Shown one piece after another: positions 32,213 through 45,199 of a stretch of DNA of 64,000 nt. The stretch spans positions 23,443,501 through 23,507,500 of the forward strand of contig NC_068559.1 of NCBI RefSeq assembly GCF_022201045.2, in the 5' to 3' direction. The stretch is from Citrus sinensis. Lineage: Eukaryota; Streptophyta; Magnoliopsida; Sapindales; Rutaceae. A program made the translations under genes and the position numbers. A model generated the notes under the pieces. It had not been told where the DNA came from and did not search any database. It saw nothing but the letters and a program-made list of their open reading frames with translations. Each line of letters starts with the position of its first letter. Positions within the stretch are counted from its first letter, which is position 1.

Positions 32213-35200
32213 TTAACTCATAAAACCTCCTCCAGGTATGTTAGGAGCCCCTTGTGATGAAACTTGACCTTGAGAAACTAATTGTGTGCGGCCTGGACCT
32301 TGAACATAACCTTGACCCATTCCTGAACCAACCATCTGTTGCTGCTGTTGAAGCTGGGGTAGCTGCTGCTGTTGCTGCATCTGTGGCAGCTGCTGCTGCT
32401 GTTGAAGCTGTGGGAGCTGTTGTTGTTGTTGCAATTGAGGCATTGATTGCTGTTGCAACTGCGGAATTTGCTGCTGTTGTTGGAGCTGTGGAATCTGCTG
32501 TTGCAGTTGTGGTAGCTGTTGCTGCTGCTGCTGCTGCTGTAACTGTGAAAGCTGTTGGTGTTGCAGCTGTGATTGCATCTGCTGGTGTTGCTGTTGTTGC
32601 TGCTGCTGTTGCAACTGTTGTTGCTGCTGGCTCGATATTTGCGGTTTGAACACAACCATATCCTGATTAAACAGCAGAGTAGATCGTTAACTGCATAGTT
32701 CATAGTAAACAACCCAAGAAGCACAGGTTCTGATATTAGCAAGGAAAATACAAAAATGTATTAAAAAAAAAAAAAGAAAAGAAACCTAGAGGTGAAAGCA
32801 ACTTGCAATCTAAATGCTCAAATTGAAAGAACTTCGCATTGTGAACAAACCAAACTTCTATTTACTACAAATCAGATTCGTGTTCACAAAATCTCACCCC
32901 AGGGAAGAGCATTCCTATCAACCGGCAAGCTTTGTCAGAAACAGAGAGCAGCAGTGTCTGTGATGGTAATTGGATAACTGCACACTAAAGAATGAGAAAT
33001 GGCAAATTCAACATCAGAAAAACCGCATCAGACAGAAACCAACCAACAACTGATTTAAAAATGAAAAACACATAATAAAGCATAACCTAAAGCAATTTTC
33101 TAGTTTCATAGCAAAGGCCAAAAATATAATTAAAGGAACAAAACCAAAGCAAAGAAACATTTGTTCCTGGAAAATTTAGGCATGTGATCTTTAATTGTCA
33201 GGTAAAACCCACTCCCTTGAAAACTGCAACATCTTTGTCTACAAGAATCTAAATGTCATTTCTCAAAAGGAAGTAGAACTTTGAGTGTAATGCACCCTTC
33301 CAATAGATTATTTCCATGTTTGCATGCATATTTAAAACAACTAATAATGGCACGTTAATTGCCCACATGGAAAAATTTTATCGAGAAGTTGTCTTATAAA
33401 TGGAATTCTGAAGACATTCTCCATCCGCATAAATTGAAGCATTTAACATATTTGCTCGTGAGTGGTGAGTTAATTAAAGAATCCAGCATTTTTCCTTTTT
33501 CCTCATGTGCAGGAGTACTGCACAGGTGATTTTAACTTTTTAAAATGTTCTCATATCATACCAAGCCTATAATTCAGTTATGGGAGAATTTTTAACTTTG
33601 AAAAAAACTAAATCCATAAAATTAGGTAAAGCAGCCTCAGACTCAGAATCAGGTTAAAGGCATCTCATTCAAGTCAGTTAAATAGGCGAAAAGATCAACA
33701 TTGAAACATGTGGCAAGCAAATTGGTCCCAAATTCCAACCACTTCTCACAAAAGGCTTTGTTTGTTACTCTACAAATTGTAATATGGGGAACTTTGTTGA
33801 TGAGAAATAAGCCATGGCTATTACATCATCTTTCACCTTCATTCCCACATTACCACAACTAAGTTTTTGGCAGTAATCCAGTTAGTTGACAATGATACTA
33901 GTACTACCTAAAAACATTTGAAAAAAATTCTAGAACTGACTTTAACTGCTGAATGGAGAAAGAAACCTACAGAATCAAAAATCAAATTTGACAAAATACT
34001 GGATCAATTGATACACTACTCCAAAGAATAAACCTTCATACAAGAAACAAATTTATAAATAAATTCAAAAGAAGGAGCCTTCAGATCACTTACAAGCTTC
34101 TTTTCTTGGAGCTGTCCAAGAAATCCATGCTGATTCATTGCCCGAAAGACTAAAAAATCTGCCTTTCCAACATATTGCCTGATTATTGAATAAAAAAAAT
34201 GAACAATGACAGTCGGGGTAAATTAGCAAAGCAAGAAATTATAAAATAGGTCAAATAAAATTTTTTGAGTATGCTGATATACTTGTTATTCATGTGATCC
34301 TGAGATATAAGGCGGACAATTTGCATTGTTGGCGGCCAGTTAGCTGCCAGCCTGCAAAGAGCAGAAATGAACTTAGACAATAAGATTTTACATGCTTGAA
34401 CTCAAATAAAAGAGTCAAGAGAATATATTAACAAGCTATCAACTGAATCACTAACATATGTATCTCATAAAGAAATGAAATCCAAAAATGGAATACAGTT
34501 CATTACGTCCTTTGTTTTGCTCATCCTAACACAATGAATTTTGAGTAAAGTCAGTACAAATGGTTTAAGAACATCAGGATAATGCATTCTTATATCAGCA
34601 CGCAATGTTCAGTGGTACAGCAAGAAGAGTTCCATTTTGATTCTGCAATGTATGGTTGGGATCAATAGATGCTATAGATGACACATGAAAGGAAGCAATA
34701 TGCCGTCCAGCAGTTAAATCATCATTAGGGATCTGTACAATTGATAAAACTTTCTTAAAGTACAAAACACTCATCACAACAAGACAGTAACGAGGACTTT
34801 CAAGTATGATCAATCAGTTCAACAGTATAAAATATAAATTCTTCTTACGTAAAATTCTCTCAGAAATTTTCTCAGGATGGGTCTATTATGGGTATCTGTA
34901 TTACAACAATTAAACAGGTTCAACTTTCATAGCCTTTCAAAAATTAATTCCAGCGGTTTCTAACAAACTTTTAAATAAAGAATATTATTAGTTTAGCTAA
35001 TTATTAATTATGAATTCATCAATAATTGTGTTAAAGAGAGGATAATATTTATTGCATGTGCTTACATTCAGATGTAGCATTCTTGGTGCCAAAAACTTTG
35101 TCAAAGTTGGGCCCATGCATGATTGCTACTTCAACAAAAGAATGAGCAACAGATTCAATAAAGCAATCAGTTTTCAGTGCAGGTCAGCCTAGTTGTCTAA

Positions 35201-38200
35201 AATAACCCGGGATCAGTACGTGTGGGTAGAATGTCTAGAGGCCCTGAAAATGAGTTGAACTACTTTTTCTTTTGTTTCCAGAGCCTTGGATTAAATTGCT
35301 GAATCCGGCCACTAGGTTTAGATGAATTTCCGTTTTAAGTTCATATTAATCAACATTCCATTGGATAATAAAATGATGTCGAAGGACTTTTTCCTACTAA
35401 ATTGATATTATACTTATAAATGTCAATCTTAGCCCCATTTCATATTCGGGACCCAAGGAATGATCAATCTAATCCCACCCTACCCATTTCCAGCACTAGT
35501 TAAATGACTGGCGGGGACAACTGGATGACAAGATACTAAGAGACTGAAACATAAATTGCTGTTTCCTTCTGCACAAAAGAGAGAAATTTAATTCTATGCC
35601 ATTTGTGGAGGTGAACATGTTCCTTGTAATGGTAATATAATAGGCAGCGGTAATTTTAACTGCTGACCATTTCAACATCCTATTAAATTGTTGAAACAAA
35701 ACCTGAACTAAAGTGATCACTGACTTGTATGAAAGCAACAAGAAAAGTCTAGAGCAAACTCATTTAACATCAAATCTTTTCAGATAGTAAAAGAAAAGAG
35801 ACGATAATTTAAGGCATCTTCAAGTTTTGACAACATAAACTTTCAATAAGAAATAAAAAATAATTCTTAAACTTACGTCTCAGAAGCTGATGCACTCCGG
35901 TAACCCTGCCATAATAAAAGAAGGAATCAGGTTAAGTCTGTTCAGTCTTGCAGATATGAGATGGTGGCAATGTAGAAGCTGAGACTGAACAGTAGGTATC
36001 TTAAGCATCAGGCATTGAACAAATGTAAGATGAAAAGTATATCTTGTCATATTTGAATAACAATTCATAAGGAGTTTGAGAGCATACTTCCAGTTTGGTG
36101 ATAAAGACTGGCTGCCCTTGTCTCTGTCCAGATAAACTTCCCTGCAAGCCATTTGATGAAAAAATCAATGGTTTCACAGCCAATCAAACAATTTTAAAGA
36201 GTCAAACACTACTTTGAACCTTTATTTGTAACTTTTGACTTCCCATATCTGTGAGTGCAAGTATACAAGGAATCTAGCAGTTTAAGCAGATAGAGCTCAT
36301 CTTTAAAATAATGATGTTGGGTTCTTAAAGATTAAAATGCTACAGACAGTTCTTAAACTAAACACGCATGATAGACAATAATCCCAAAATCTGTATGTAG
36401 CTTGTGCATACTTCCAGTTACAAGATTAGTTCAAACAATTTATTGAAGCTTCTCAACAATTCCCCTTTGGATTGCAAGTTCGGCAGTAGTATATTCCAAG
36501 TAATCTAACTGTAAAAAATTTAATAGGAGAATAACTGGAGGTGAACACATATGCAGCCATGAAATGGAAAAAAGGGTTCTACAATCTGTTATTTAGAGAT
36601 TCAAAAACTACAAACTGTTGGCTATTTGCAGAATTAATGTCAATATTTCCAAAAACAGCCACAAGATTAACAGCCCAGGTTTTAATGTTAACGAGCTCCA
36701 AATAAGGATATCATCAGCTGTTCTCATATACATCTTCAGTATACTGAAAAAGATAAGTAAGTGACTAACCTCCCATACTTTAACATATTTGGATTGTGAT
36801 GAATGCAAAGCACTTGACGTCTGTTGCGACAATTGCATATTCACTGCTGTATTGTTATTCACACTAAGTGGCTGCATTCCAGATTGTGCTTGTTGCGACA
36901 TTCCTGGGGTAGGAATCATTGTACCTGTTCCAGAAGAGACACCTGATGGACCAAGACCACTCATCATGTTCTGATTCATGCTAATTCCATTTTGTACCAT
37001 TTGTCCTCCTGAATGATTGCCTTGGCTCATACCTACCGACTGGCCCATACTAGCACCCCCTTGGAGAGTACCCATTGGTTGCGAAATACTAGGGTTTGAA
37101 TTTCCAGACAAATTAGAAGGTGCAGAAGTGAATGAATTAAGACCTGAGTTTTGTGGGACCTGTGAAGTTCCTGTAAGAGTCCCTGACCCACCAATGGAAG
37201 TGATACCCGACTGTGCAGATGAAAATACAGGTTGAGAAGTAGGCACTGATGATGCCATTCCACTGGATATCATATTTGACATATGCATGGCCATAGGAGT
37301 TTGACCCATTGATTGAAGTCCAATAGAAGTTCCTCCAGTCAGGGCAGCATTGTTCATTACTTGCCTCGCTTGAGAAAGGTTGTTCAGTATGTTCACATTT
37401 GCTGCAGCAGGAGCCATAGGACGCAAGGGCTGTGACATGCCGCTAACTAAAGGTTTTACTTCTGGCACACTATCACCACTTGTGATCATCTCTTGAGAAG
37501 TAGAAGACGGAGAAGAAGTCTGCAAGCTTGGGACTCCTTGAGAAGCAGGACGGGAAACAGATGGAATATGTGGAAAAGTAGGTCCATTTACCATGGAAGT
37601 TACAGTGCTTGGTTCCTGAACAATTCAGTTATGAGCCTCTAACCACTTCATAACCCATCTCACAACAATTGTAGCAACAACCAATATTTCCATATATAAA
37701 GCATGAGAGTGAGAACTATATGCAAGACTTACAACTTTTACAGTAGCAGTTGGAACATTTCCAACAGAAATTGGTGGCCTGTTTATTCCATTCACTGAAA
37801 ATCACAGACGTAAACCTCAAGGTAAGTGGTATGCAAGAATTAAACAAAATCACCAAAAAACTCTGTGAATGATGATGATTGACCAGTTATTTCAAGTGAG
37901 ATCTTTCCAGTTCTATAGCTAATTCCCCACACACCCAAATACACAATATACAAATTCAGACCCAATGCAATTTACAATCTAGAAAAAGAAATAATCTATG
38001 CATCAGCATCCTATTATATTATTAGATAAACAAAAAAAATGCTTGAATCTTACAAAAATAGGATCTCTAGAGAAATTTCTAAAGCTAAAACAAGACAGGA
38101 GTTTCAAAGCCAGTATTTTCCATATTGGAGTCAACATAGAATAATACAAAAAGCACACATGTCCAAGAGCCATGCAACTATATAACTTGGCAATATGACT

Positions 38201-41200
38201 CCTCCGCATTTGAAAGCTACATTTAAGCAACATTCCATTTCCATACTTGGGGTTTGACAAAACTATACAAAAAGTAGAAGGCTTCCAAGTGATAGGCAAC
38301 AGATGGAAAGTGATTGATGCATGTGTAATCTTCTCTTTTTCCTGTTCACATATGCAAAGTCAAGTTGCCATTTTTTTATGGGGTGGGTGGTGGTTTCAGT
38401 GAAGTAAGGAAGTGATAAAACTAATAGACCTTGCAAACACTTGGTCACACTCAAAGGTCAGCATGACAAAGACGTTGCACAAAAATAAAGCAGAATCATT
38501 GTATAAAAAACCTGATGGAATAGAAGTTGGAGCTGGCCCTGTAACTGATGTAACAGGAGCTATATCCATTTTCACAGGATTCTGGTTCGGCGCCAAATTA
38601 GCAACTCCAGGACGACTAAGGGCAGCACGAGCCTCCATAAAATTCTCTGAGATCAGAACAAGGAAATGAGGGTTTTTACTGTTGTCAACTGGTGGATCTG
38701 CTGCACGGGGGTTGCGCTTTGCCTGACTTAAGAATAGATGCAGTCAGTAAACAAGCCTGGCCACCATTAAGAGTAGAAAAGATGATTTCCTCTTCGTAAT
38801 GCATAATTTTGAATAAAGTGTGCTCAAATTTCTGGACAGTTTACTCATTCATTTTTATGTATTTTATCTACATTATTTATTATGCATTTTCTGAAGATCA
38901 TTTAAGATTTGGCAGGTATTTTCTTCAAAATGACAATCAAGTTATGAAGGAGTGTAACAGAAGTTTCAAAGCAGTTTGCTTGATTCATTTCAAAGCATGC
39001 AGCCTAAAAGATTTTGGAAGAATAGAAGAATTGTCAATAAACAAAGAGGAGCGCAGCTCAGATAGTAATCATGTTAGTATGTGATATTGCAATCTCAACA
39101 AAAATATCATGCTCACCGCATTGTAGATTGCAGTTAGTTTTGGAAGCTGTTTTGGACATATGACAGATAAAGAAACCGAGCACTGAAATGAAAAGGTAAA
39201 AAGTCAATCACCTGATAATTGCAATCCTCACAGGACAGAGATCCATTACAATTAATAAAAGGATGAACTACAATATATAAGTACCTGAACAAATGATTTA
39301 GCCACTGTCTCCGCATCAGAAAGGCGACTTTCTGCTTGTGCTTCATTATTTTCATTCTGGTCCAAATTCTGCATTTGTGGTCGATAAACTGGTGTTGGCA
39401 AGGGATGAGGATTACTTGCAGCAACAAGAATGCAATGTCTTTGCCCATCTACATTTTGTTGATTTTGGCTTCCATTTGGAGCCACAGAAAACATCTGAGT
39501 GACGCAAATCATCCAAACAGTAAAAAAGTTGTGCTCAAGCATATGAAGCAACAAAAACAAATGTGCATTAATAACTTGCATTTCATGGAAACCCCATGGC
39601 AAAGTCGTTGCAAAAGATAAGTTTATTTCTGTCAAATGTAACTATTGGTCTAAATTCTTCAATCAAGCCAACATGTAATCATGGTATAGTCAAAATCTCA
39701 TAAAATAAATAATCCTAAATATCCTATGCCACATCAAACTTATCATCTAATACTAATGCAACATGTATGACCAATCTTATTGATTGTTTTATTGAGATAC
39801 ATGGTAATTTTCATACTGATCTGCAAGCATTCTATTCACTAAATGATTTATTTGCTAAATGTTCTGGGTGTAAATCACCAAAAAAATGTAAAAGAATTTT
39901 GAGAAGTTAAGAAAAATCAATAAATTGCTTGTATGTCAATGGAGAAACTGGAAAATGCTGCAAAATGAAGTTAAATTACTCCTGCAGTCCTACCATCATC
40001 ATCATTACATGAAATTGGTAGTCCATTAATCTGTACTGGTATTGGTTACACAAGTTTGATGTTGGGGAATGATGATCTCTCTCTGAATTTAGCTTTTAAT
40101 GAATTTATAGGAATAAAAAGGTAGCCCGATTGAAAAAATTTCTGTGGTGTGACAGTGGAAGGAGATTTTTAGGCTCTGTCTGTTCAATAGACAAGGGATT
40201 GACTGCACCTTTCCTCCTATTATTTATCTAGGTAATATATTTATTAAACCATCAAAAACTACAAACTTTTTTCAGATTAAAGATGAGTATTCTCCAGCAG
40301 ATGAGAAATACTTTGAACCCAAGAGAAGCCTCATTAAAACTTGATACTAAACTCTGATGCAAGGAGTCAGAATAGTCTCATAAAAAATTTAAAGAGATTA
40401 AAGAACAAAACAAAAGAAACAGAAAGATAATAACAAAAGTAACAATAACAACTATATTTCTTTCAAATTCAATATTCAGTGAATTATCATTAAATTGGTT
40501 TGAAGCTTTTATCTGGAGAAATGGCGATGAAATGAAGAACTATATAGCAATTATCACTAAAACCAAAAAATGATAAATAACTCTTAAATAGGAACAGTAT
40601 ATATCGAAACCTGTAAACAAGAATCAAAAGACAAAAAATAATAAGACAAATAAATGTAGAAGATCAAGAGTCCACACCATTAGAGCCTCAGAGAGCCCTT
40701 CTGCAATAGCAGCATCATTGAAACCACCACCAGCAAACGGTATGGTTGACAGCCAATGTAAAAAAATATCAACATCTTTTGTCCACCCAGATCGCTGTAC
40801 CAAACAAGCTGCAAAAATGGGGGTGAAGAAACAAAAGGATGTTCTGTAGTCAGCCAAGGCTGCCTTTGAATGAGCAAAGCATAAATAGTCATGAATTTTT
40901 TCTCGCAAAGTAGTTTCAACACTAAAATTCAGTACAATATAAACCAATAATGACGGGAAAAAGATGAACTAAGAATATCGAGCAAAGGAAATACCACAAT
41001 AGGATCCATGAGTATTAAAGGTGACGAGTGACAGTTCAACATTAGAGGCAGAGGTCTTCTGTATTAAAAGGAGAAAAAGAGCAGGTAAGGCAACATACAC
41101 ATGCATATACATATAAATATAACACAATTATATATATACATTGATAGGAAAGGAGACTTCGTTTATGTGTACATTTGTGTGTGTGTGTGTGTTGTTGGGG

Positions 41201-42697
41201 GCGGGGGTGGGGGGGGAGGGGGGGGCGGGCGGCGCACACATGCTTGTAAGGACACTTATACCCCATCATGGTAAACACAAAAACACTTAAACCAGACAGG
41301 AGTTTCTTATAACTATGATATTACAGTTTAAATACTAATGTCAGGACCTTTCTAACCAGCTTCAGTTTTTGGTTGGAGAATCGTCATTATCAATACGGGT
41401 GTTTTGGTATACTTTTGTATAACGCAAATAGTGATAGTTTTTGTTCTTTGTTTTTTGGGCAGACAGCTGGTCCACTATCTGTTTTTACATCTTCTTTATT
41501 ATTACACTTTTCAGTTTCTTATTAAAAAAAAAAAAGCGTCTTGAAGCCAAGTTAACAAAAGATAATGAATTTCAATTCCCCTTAATCTTTGAGATAAATT
41601 ACAATATATTTGGCCTATATTTGGATTCAGGCGTGGGTTTGTGAGTTCAATTCATATGACAAGTTTGTCGATTAAATTTGACAACAATCAGGGGCATATC
41701 AGAGTTTTATTAATATTGAACCTTTCCTACCAGCTTAAGCTTTTTAAATTAACGATTCCTCAACTTAGGGCATATTTTAATACATGTAAGAAACTGAAAG
41801 TTACTGATGAAAAATAAGTACATCTTTTAAGGACCAGCTGTCCCACAAAGAAGAAAAAGGGCGAAAAACCTGAGGGACCAGAACCAACGTACACAAATAA
41901 ATTTTCAACCAGACAAAGACCGACCTACAAAGAATACCTAACCACCCCTGACAAGGCTGACTAGATAATCTAACTCATTGAAATTATGTATAAAATGGTC
42001 TACTTACTAACAATTCAAGGAGAGAAGAGACTTAATCAATTAGGATGTTATTTATTCCCCCCAACAGTAAGGATCACCTATTAAAATCTTGTCTGTGAAA
42101 CTCCTATGAGACCTTGAAGAAATTCTTGGGTTTTCTATTTTATTTTCACTCTCATCTTTTATCTTGTCATAATTTTTTCCGTCATATTTTCATATTAATA
42201 TCCCATTCCACAAATTGATTCAACCACATTATCAATGGTAATCAAACAACATCAAAAACTAGCCTTGATAACTGCACCATTCATTGATTCACACCATCAA
42301 AACTGCCCCCTCTTGCTATCTAGTCTACTTCAAAACCACTATCTCTTTGATTGCAGATTCATATTATGCATCAACATCAAGATTTTTGCAACATCAAAGC
42401 ATCATTTTTCAGTGTGTTATGAGAAGCATGATTTCAAGATAGAGTTGCTCTGGACAGTCATAGCTATTGCAAAACACAAGATCCTAGTTTTACTTTTCTT
42501 CAGTTATATAAATGAGAAATGCCATAAAAACACAAGAATATACAGACTATTTAACATAACAATGCATGACTGAGCATTTAGGAAGTAGCCTGTGCTCCTT
42601 GCCCAAAACAGGGAGAAAAAGGAATCCTCAAAGCTCAAAGTAAAAGATATTTAGCAATATTTGAAAAGAAAATTCGGCTTAACTAAACCATGTTTCA

Positions 42698-42733
<36 letters not shown>

Positions 42734-44238
42734 GCTCAAAGTTTGTAAGGAGAAAAAAAATCAGGTTCTTCATATACAAATTTACAGTTCAGTGAAAAGA
42801 GGCACCAGTTGCTATGCTTTTTAACCGAACCTCTCTGATAGACCAGTACAATTTCTATTCAAAACAAAAAGATCAAAGCAGTTTGATGGAGATTTCAGTT
42901 ACTATGTCATGGTGAAAGGGGAACAAAATATTACCTGCCCAGCCAACTCATTAACGCAGAAACACCTGTGAAAATACAAAGATAATTTAGAATAGGCGTA
43001 AAAATAAATGCACATAAATACACAGAACCAGAGCACTTAGTACAGTTTTAGTATTTTAAAACAGATACAGTCATAAATGGTGGCAATTTCCAAGAAGAAT
43101 ATATCAAGCACTAGTCAAAATCGAAAACATCAAAGACTTAAACCTTATCCTTGACAAATTGAAGCTGCAACCACTGAAACTTCTTCTAAAAAGTGAATCA
43201 AGATTAAAGCGGTTTCCGTTTACCCCTCAAAATAACTACAAAGTTGCATATGGACAACATGAGCAACCTCCCTATTACTAACGCCAATTAATACTCTAAC
43301 AAGGTTTTTTCATTATCTTATCAACTTAAGCATCATTCTGAAAAGCTACACTCTGTATTTTAAAAAAAAAAAACTGTATTCATTTGGTACAACCATGAAA
43401 ACCTGATCATTCATTACACACATCACTTTTCTTTCATTATTTAAGTTGCAATCTCCGCGATCACGTGTCAAGCTAGTTGAGAAGCAATTTCCTTCAAAGT
43501 AAACTGCTAAGCGACTAGCTTTGATGGCTATATTGCAACAGTCAATAAAACTTCTCCCACTACTTCACCTTAAAATAGAATTAAAGATCAATATTCATGC
43601 AAGAGAAATTAATCATAGTTGACGTTTCTTTTCTACTTTTTAAAAAATAATAATGATAAAAATATTCAACCTGTTTGGCTAAAGTTATTAAGACCCAAAA
43701 ATGCAGCCACAGCACTTCAATATTTACCACATAATACAATGAAAGAGGGGAAAAAATAAAAGCATAAGCCAAGTAGAGATGAAGAAGGTCCGCCCAATAA
43801 CATTCATAAAGCTTATCACAATTGACGTTGTTGAGTAAATTGTTGAGGTGGCAGAGTAACACGATTTTGATTCTCAGAGCATGCACAACACTTCGCATTA
43901 GCATTTAATCGGTAATCGATTAATCTATTGTGGCGTACAAAGGGAATATAATTCGAATAACATGCTAATGGCTCAATATCACCAAATTGATGAAAAATAA
44001 ATAAATAAAAACGAAATCTTGTAAGTAAACTATCAGTAAATTGAACAATATATCGGTAAAACTTGCGCGAGAATTGAAATCGTAACTTCAATAAAGCAAG
44101 AAAATAAAGAAACTAACTAAAATGGTGAAAGTAGGCGGACCTAATGATCTTTTCGAGGTAATCAGAGACGATGGATTGCCAGTACGGTCCCATGGCGGCC
44201 GTACCTTCGACGGCCACGATCAACTGCTTCTCCGACAT
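32213..44238 (-). CDS. MED25: Mediator complex subunit 25 (MED25/PFT1)
   Basis: Fifteen exons on the minus strand: 44238-44141, 42965-42935, 41058-40995, 40808-40678, 39494-39285, 39182-39117, 38722-38512, 37794-37733, 37615-36770, 36141-36088, 35905-35877, 34351-34283, 34178-34094, 32984-32898, 32662-32213. They encode 830 aa. Residues 1-~200 are the von Willebrand A domain that docks to Mediator (EKQLIVAVEGTAAMGPYWQS, FNTHGSY, LVQRSGWTKDVDIFLHWLS, AGGGFNDAAIAEGLSEALM). A Met/Gly/Ser/Gln-rich middle follows. The ACID-type activator-binding domain (~555-681) includes LAANWPPTMQIVRLISQDHM and ADFLVFRAMNQHGFLGQL. The tail is polyglutamine-rich and ends GGGFMS. In plants MED25 links transcription factors to RNA polymerase II in jasmonate, light and flowering control. 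Every junction is GT..AG and phase-consistent. Confidence 0.96.
32330..32640. repeat. CAG/CAA (polyQ) repeat region in the last MED25 exon
   Basis: Codes for about 100 residues made of Q runs and imperfect QLPQLQQQ-type units. Mixed CAG and CAA codons make it less prone to slippage than a pure run, but the repeat is a likely length polymorphism. Antisense frames show long Ala/Val-rich ORFs that are only shadows. Confidence 0.9.
41160..41236 (+). repeat. (TG)n followed by G-run tract in MED25 intron 2
   Basis: A TG repeat (about 41175-41191) is followed by a G-rich stretch (about 41195-41236) with at least six runs of three or more G. On the MED25 RNA this is C-rich. It is the most GC-skewed short segment in the window. 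Confidence 0.9.
42699..42731. repeat. (TA)n microsatellite in MED25 intron 1
   Basis: About 16 TA units in the intron between exons 1 and 2. Confidence 0.95.
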
Positions 44239-44544
44239 ATTGCGAATTTTGCGAAGTAGACAATTAGAAGCAGCAGAATTTTCACTTTAAAAGGACCTGT
44301 TATTTAGTTGTGGCCTTGTTTTGTAATTGAGAGAAAATCAGAGGACCAAAAATAAATAAATTTCAATTTTGGTTCCCTCCTGAGTTGTGCTTCTTCAGTC
44401 GGGGCTGGGTTCTGGCGATTGGACTTCGATTCCAGAAAATGCATGCTCGATTTTGGCTGGAGAGATCCGTCAACGTGACACTTTGGACTTTTAGATTTGA
44501 CGGGTATAGAAACGCCGCGTTTGGTGCTCAAGTTTTTTTTTTTG

Positions 44545-45199
44545 AAATTATCAGCCATATGCTTTTAAATGACACTAATATTAAATGTGCTACAACATTT
44601 TTAAAGTATATTATTCTTATATCCTAAGTTGATAAAAGACGTCCGCCGTCCACCAAACTGTTTACTGTCGTTAGAACATACTAACGTCATAGGGGTAATA
44701 TAATCTTTTAATATAGGAGAGGCTGTAAACAAAAATTGTCATTTTTGTTAGGCAAAATGACGCTGTTTTAATTGAATTTTCCCCAAAAACATTAGACTTT
44801 GCTGTTTCACTATAACTAAAATTATAAAAAAAAGACGTCATTGCACTCGATTTTTATAAAAAAAATTACTGAGAAATGACATTGTTTCACTATAACTCAA
44901 AAAATAAAAAGAGAAAAATGTCATAAATTACAGAAAAGTAGTTATAAAAACACTATTGTCTCCGATTGTTACATTTTGGCTTACTTTACTTTTGAGGTAA
45001 ATTTATCTTTTTAAGTTAATTTGAGTTGAAAGGGTAAAATAGTTATTTTACTAAAATTATGTTAACTTCTTAACGGCAGTAAACGATTTGGTAGACGGTA
45101 GACGTCTTTTGTCAACTTAGGGTATACAAGTGATATACGTTAAAAATATTGTAGTACGTTTGATACGGGTATCATTTAAGGATATATGGTTGATAATTT
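44545..45199. mobile_element. Mutator-like MITE with ~140-bp terminal inverted repeats
   Basis: The left arm (44545-~44690) and inverted right arm (~45050-45199) begin AAATTATCA and share, in order, CCATAT, TTAAATGA, TACAA(C/T)ATTTTTAA, CCTAAGTTGA, AAAAGACGTC, CCGTC, ACCAAA, GTTTACTG and CGTTA. The arms are too long for hAT or Harbinger elements and fit MULE-type MITEs. No transposase. The flanks are T-rich, so I could not define the TSD. It sits upstream of the MED25 start. Confidence 0.75.

Noticed and set aside
32254..32742. Long Ala/Val-rich and Asn/Ser-rich ORFs over the polyQ region
   Set aside because: They are other-frame translations of the MED25 CAG/CAA repeat and have no independent support.
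34595..34813. Minus-strand 72-aa ORF in a MED25 intron
   Set aside because: It looks mildly protein-like, but MED25 splices cleanly across it with correct phase and no family was recognised.
41042..41278. Pro/His/Cys-rich minus-strand ORF
   Set aside because: Produced by the TG and G-run tracts in an intron; low complexity.
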